DNA of 64,000 nt from Bostrychus sinensis. Taxonomy: Eukaryota > Chordata > Actinopteri > Gobiiformes > Eleotridae. The notes beneath the pieces were generated by a model. That model worked only from the letters and a program-made list of their open reading frames with translations. It had not been told where the DNA came from and searched no databases. Below are positions 59,430-64,000 of this stretch, in pieces (positions within the stretch are counted from its first letter, which is position 1; each line of letters starts with the position of its first letter). The DNA lies in NCBI GenBank assembly GCA_020698575.1, contig CM036240.1:22787711-22851710 (forward strand). The letters run 5' to 3'. Both the position numbers and the translations under genes were made by a program.

Positions 59430-59670
59430 TGGGAGGCACAGTGGCAAAGGTGTTAGCACCATGGGTACCCTGGCTTCCTCCCACCAACAAAGATGTGTTA
59501 GGAGGACTGGCAACTCCAAATTGCCGTTAGTGAATGAATGTGAGAGTGAATAATTGTGTATTTGTGTCAGCCTTGTAACTTACTGGCCATTGTCCAGGGT
59601 GTACTGTGCCCAAAACCCATAGTTACTGGGATAAGCTCCAATCACCAACAATTCAATAAAGTCTAAATTG
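59430..59670 (+). mobile_element. SINE-like copy lacking its B box
   Basis: GGGAGGCACAGTGGCAAAGG TGTTAGCACC is a tRNA-like head. The region that should hold the B box is missing, and the text jumps to CTGGCTTCCTCCCACC, AGTGAATGAATGTGAGAGTG and TTGTCCAGGGTGTACTGTGC, as in 42124-42486. Confidence 0.6.
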
Positions 59671-60818
59671 TGAAAGGAAATGTACATTTTTAAATGTTCA
59701 GCTGTGGGCATGTTTGTTGAGAATAATATAGGCCTTAAAGTACTGCATCTATCAAGTCATCAAATAAATCTGAATGATGGAATCTGATATCTGAAAATAC
59801 CAAACTGGATTATATTCAAAAATAAATAAACAAATAAAAATAGCACAGTAGCACAAACAGTATATTCACAAAAATATATTTCTATCCTTGTTAAAAGAGC
59901 TACACCCAGAGTTGCACTATGCTCATCTTTAATCAGCACCTTGGACAGAGACTCTTTATCTGTCCATGCACATTCATTTTATTCATTCAGGTGCTCCTAA
60001 TATAGACTTAACAGTGATAACAATGTAAGTTGACTTAATTGCTTACCTCCAGGGGTAGTGTTGTACTTGACATTATATTAATAAAACAATTACAACCATA
60101 AATCTGAGAAGAGCTATAATCAAATAAAAGGGCTCCCTGAGGAAACTCCACAGATGCTGCTAAATCAAAATTTACATTGCACTGCTGACTTTAGCTTTTC
60201 AGATTGCATCGAGTTTATGAGATAAACGAGGCATCAGTTATCTCATTTATCTCATGTTGCTATGATTCAGTTATGAGCTTTGGGATTTGGCTCACAAACA
60301 AAGCCAGCAAAGGACCTGGGAAGGCGGGCTGTAAAGGCAGAATAACCCTAAAGGGCATTGTACCCACTTTGCAGCTTTGCACACATCTGATCATAAACTT
60401 CTACCATCTTCTCTGGGCCAATCTGGGTCCGTCATTTAAACTTTTTAGATTTATCTGACTACAGAACTGTTTTTTACTTTGCCTCAGACCGGTTTCATTA
60501 GGCATTGCCCCTCCAGTTTCTCTGTACTGCCTCTTTATATGATGATTTTTTTGTTTTTTGTTATTTTTTTTTTACATTTTTTCCCCTCATTTTTATGCAG
60601 CCACACTAACAGGACTGAAGATCACACACATCCAATAGTGACCAGAAATTCTGACAGATTCTCAGAATGTTTTGATAATATTACTGTAGATGGTGGAATG
60701 TTTAAAGTCTTTGCAACATTATGTTTATAAATGTTTTTTCCACATTTTTTTTTTTTCCCCGGTTTGGTGATTTTCTTTGAGCATCCTAAAAAGCACTATA
60801 TAATGTATAATAATACTA

Positions 60819-60819
<1 letters not shown>

Positions 60820-60893
<74 letters not shown>
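60820..60893 (+). repeat. (TTA)n microsatellite, about 25 units
   Basis: Uninterrupted trinucleotide tract ending at TATCATTAGT. The polyleucine and polyasparagine frames through it are artefacts. Confidence 0.97.
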
Positions 60894-61048
60894 CATTAGT
60901 ATTATTATCTTTACTCTGCCTTTTTAAACTGTTCATTTTATACAGTATTAAATGCTCTTTAAGGCAAATTTTATTGGTTCCATTTACCTTTTGAGCATTT
61001 TGTTGCCCCATATTTTTAATGAAACTGTAAAATGTCTTTAGTGTTTTG

Positions 61049-61546
61049 AAGGGGATATATTATGCAAAATCAACTTTTCTGAGCTTTCTACCATGTAATA
61101 ATATTGTTTCCTCATCAAAAACATACCTGGAGTTGTGTTTTTTTTTTTCCATTTTTGCCTGTTTGAGTAAACGGCAGTTCTGATGCTTTAAAACGCTTGA
61201 TTGCGGTGACCAATCAGCAAGCCCTCTACATCCAGTCTGCTCTCATTCATTTATTCAAAAACCTGTGTACAGCTCTGTTTCCACTGATTGCTTGCAGCTA
61301 ATTTTTATTTTGTTCATGGCATCATACAAAAAGTTTAAGGAGGTGAAGTGATTTTTTTTCTTTGATTATGTACTCTGCTGCCCTCTGCTGGTTCCTTTAC
61401 TTGTTTCTTTATGGCACCAATGGGGTAATTATTAAAAACTTTCTCTTTTAGTCACACAGTTTTTAAAAGTTGTAAAATGTGCAGTGCTGTTCTAGAGGTG
61501 ACCAACATTAGTTTAAAATATGAATAAAATCATAATCTATCCCCTT
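61049..61546. mobile_element. MITE, 498 bp (AAGGGGATA ends)
   Basis: The left AAGGGGATATATTATGCAAA and the right, reverse-complemented AAGGGGATAGATTATGATTT, form the terminal inverted repeat. The interior has CATCAAAAACATACCTGGAG, GACCAATCAGCAAGCCCTCT and CTCTGCTGCCCTCTGCTGG. Best-preserved copy of this family here. Confidence 0.85.
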
Positions 61547-63084
61547 AAGTATGTTGTTTATATTTTATTGTTAATACAATATGGGTTTAGGAAATTGGCA
61601 AACACTGTTTTCTGTTTTGTTTTACAATTTACAAAGCCACAGCTTGATAATGCAAACATGCTATAACTGGCAGTGTGGTTGCAAACCAGAAAAGTTTCAT
61701 TGTGTTTTCTATATTATAATATCTGATTGGCCAAATAGCCATAACATTGTTTTGTTTTGATAGAGCCGGAAATATGACCTGTAATTTTTGTGACTGAATA
61801 GAGCTCATCCACAGACAGCACTATGCCTGTTCTAGCGACCCTTTGTCAAATTACTATAATGATATTGTTTTTCAACCTATTTTTTCTTATATAATACAAC
61901 CTGGATTTTAATAACTCTGCAGCTGGCTTTGAACAACAAGGGCTTTTGAGGAAACACTTTGATGTTTTGTTTTTCACTCAAAATGTCTCCAGAACATATA
62001 CATAAATTTAAAACTTCAGCCAAACACATTGTTAGGTACTGCATTTTATTTCTTTATTGTTTTCTATTGTTACCTCAGACAAAGGGTTAGAGAAAGTTCC
62101 ATTGCGTGATTGAATTGTATGATAACAGTGGGTTACACTGAGGTAACACGCAAACAGTGCAAGCAAGCAAACCAGGGTAAGCTTGGTAACTGTGTTTGAA
62201 ATTGTGGAAAAAACTTTTTTTTTTCATGGCGCAGCAAAGGCTTCTAAAGTCCACCAAATCCTGCCGTAAACAAGCTACTTTGAAAAACTTTAAAGTGCGC
62301 TAAGAATCACATTCCCTCAATTTCTTTAGCAAACTTCTCAAACAAGCCCATCCTTAAATGCAAATAAATAACTGTGCATTTGTGTTATATTCTGATGATG
62401 TCTCAAAAGTTTCATGTTGTTGTTGTTGTTGTTTTTTTTTTTTTTTTTGCATATTTGGCATTGAGATATTGAAATACATCCTAAGAGAGAATTGTCTGTA
62501 TCATCTTTGGCAACTGTAGTCAGCCTTGAAGATGACGAAGAAGACTTTGTGCCTGACTATAGCTTTGAGCTCTGGGGAAAGGCAGATGATGACTGAACTC
62601 CTAATCCACTCCCAGAGAAACACTGCCGCAATTCATCTCATCAAGGAGCGGGGGCCTAAAAACAAATAGAGCCTGTTAAACTGCTAATCAGTGTAATTAG
62701 AGTAAATGAAAGTAGATACCTTAGTAACCACTTCTTGATTATAGAAACAACTGCGCTTGAATGGGCACGGCTAGAGCTGAGGCTGAATTGAAATTGCCTG
62801 GAAGCCCACCTGAGACCACTTTGCAGAGGGGTATGAGACACCTGAACGCAACATAAGGTTCACTCACCATAGCAAACCTGAAATGTAAGCCAAGTCTCAG
62901 TGCCAGTAGAAATAAGTAGAAAGCCTAAGTTATAAAACGAATAAAAATAGGAGCGATTGGAGAGTGCAAAGATATAGTGTTGAGATTTTGACTTTATCTA
63001 ACCATTGAACCACAAAAGGATTTATATCTCACACTGGTAAAAGAATCAACTGCAAATAATCACTGACCCCTTGTGGCTAGAGAA

Positions 63085-63590
63085 GGTACAGTATCTTCAA
63101 CATTATTATCCAAAATTCTACCATGTTCTAATGTTGTACCTGAAGTTGTGTTTTGCTTCATTCACGCATGTTTGAGTAATCCTGTAATCTCTGGTGCTGT
63201 GTTTTTGAGCCCTCAAAACGCTCTGATCCACGAGCCCCCGCCTCTCCCCTGTAACCCCGCCCACTCCAGGAAGCACTGACCAATCAACAAACCCTCTACA
63301 TCCAGTCATCTCACATTTATTTATTTATCAAAAACAGTGTACAGCTCTACTTCCACATATTCCTGTAGTAAAACAGCGTCATACAAAAAATCTAAAAAAT
63401 CAGCTTTGCACTCTGCTGCCCTTTGCTGATCTCTTCACCTGTTTTTATAGGGCAGCAGTAAAGTAATTAATGGATTTGTTTTTTTAAATCAGATAATGTT
63501 TTTAAAGGTTGTAAAACATCCTATGCTGTTCTAGAGGCAACCAAGATTGGTTAAACAATATAAATAAAAGCATAATATATTCACTTTAAC
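63085..63590. mobile_element. MITE, second copy of the AAGGGGATA family, left end damaged
   Basis: Shares AGGAAGCACTGACCAATCAA, ACATCCAGTCATCTCACATTT, CACTCTGCTGCCCTTTGCTG and AAAAGCATAATATATTCACTTTAA with 61049-61546. The left terminal repeat is replaced by other sequence. Confidence 0.7.
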
Positions 63591-63819
63591 TTGCATTGGC
63601 ACATTGGTGATAAAACATTTTTATTATATAAGGGTCCACATCATTAAAGGATACAGGTTTTAACAGATGACAGTGTTCAACATTTCACAACATACTTTGG
63701 CTAGTTAAATGCTGGCTTTGCACTCCCAGTCAAATAAGGGGTGCTCCTATTGGCTGGTTAATCCACACGGAGTCTAAGGGTTGGTTGGTATTTGGACACA
63801 TTGTTTAAATAGTCCTAAA

Positions 63820-63900
63820 ACATCCAAATCCTAATCCACTTTATTTGTATAGCACATTTTACAAACAAGTTTCCAAAGTGCTGCACATAAAACAATAAAT
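63820..63900. repeat. Fish repeat module (CTTTATTTGTATAGCACA)
   Basis: TTTATTTGTATAGCACATTT followed by AAAGTGCTGCACATAAAACA is a widespread teleost dispersed-repeat module, recognised from general knowledge. The window ends in a (CAAA)n-like run (63955-64000). Confidence 0.55.
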
Positions 63901-64000
63901 AACAATAAATTACTCTTTTTAGCTCCACTAGTCCCCATTAAAATAAAGAAAAAAACAAAATGAAAATAACAAAAAAAACAACAAAACAAACAAACAAACA

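Larger units (their letters stand above)
56669..64000. other. 5' flank of gpc6, no gene seen
   Basis: Beyond the promoter I find only unique AT-rich sequence and repeats: a hAT-type MITE with a nested element (57538-58290), a SINE-like copy (59430-59670), a (TTA)n tract (60820-60893), two MITEs (61049-61546 and 63085-63590) and a fish repeat module (63820-63900). The stretches 56700-57530, 58300-59420, 59680-60810 and 61550-63080 hold nothing I can name. No divergent gene is visible. Confidence 0.75.

Noticed and set aside
60731..61011. Polyleucine and polyasparagine open frames
   Set aside because: Translations of the (TTA)n microsatellite on the two strands.

Overview
The window is animal nuclear DNA, almost certainly from a teleost fish. 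It is AT-rich and intron-dominated. It carries many short non-autonomous DNA transposons, tRNA-derived SINEs and simple repeats of the kind typical of ray-finned fish, and no prokaryotic gene organisation. I recognise one protein-coding gene: the 5' half of a glypican of the GPC4/GPC6 class, best matching glypican-6 (gpc6), on the minus strand.

Four coding exons are present, read from high to low coordinates: exon 1 (56203-56053, start codon and signal peptide), exon 2 (27676-27518), exon 3 (14803-14412) and exon 4 (8087-7922). All four have GT donors, the three internal exons have AG acceptors, and the phases join without a break (1, 1, 0, 1) to give 289 complete codons plus one base. The remaining exons, including the C-terminal Cys residues, the glycosaminoglycan attachment region and the GPI signal, must lie beyond position 1. 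Introns 1, 2 and 3 are 28.4, 12.7 and 6.3 kb, and intron 4 is at least 7.9 kb. A TATA-like box near 56665 (minus strand) and GC-richer DNA between 56270 and 56640 mark the probable promoter and 5'UTR.

The rest is intron and 5' flank. It holds terminal-inverted-repeat (TIR) elements, some with clear 8-bp target duplications; several SINE copies in both orientations; one 5'-truncated L1-type LINE 3' end with target duplication; a minisatellite; a 24-G run; a (TTA)n tract; and a 133-bp AT palindrome. Several non-repetitive, homeodomain-motif-rich stretches inside the introns are candidate regulatory elements of gpc6, which I cannot confirm without alignment.

I found no CRISPR array, operon, intact tRNA or rRNA gene, second protein-coding gene or new multi-gene system. 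The points most worth checking are an extra cysteine in the mature N-terminus of the glypican, donor-like sequence placed directly after two acceptors, the large palindrome, and the nested transposon insertions.
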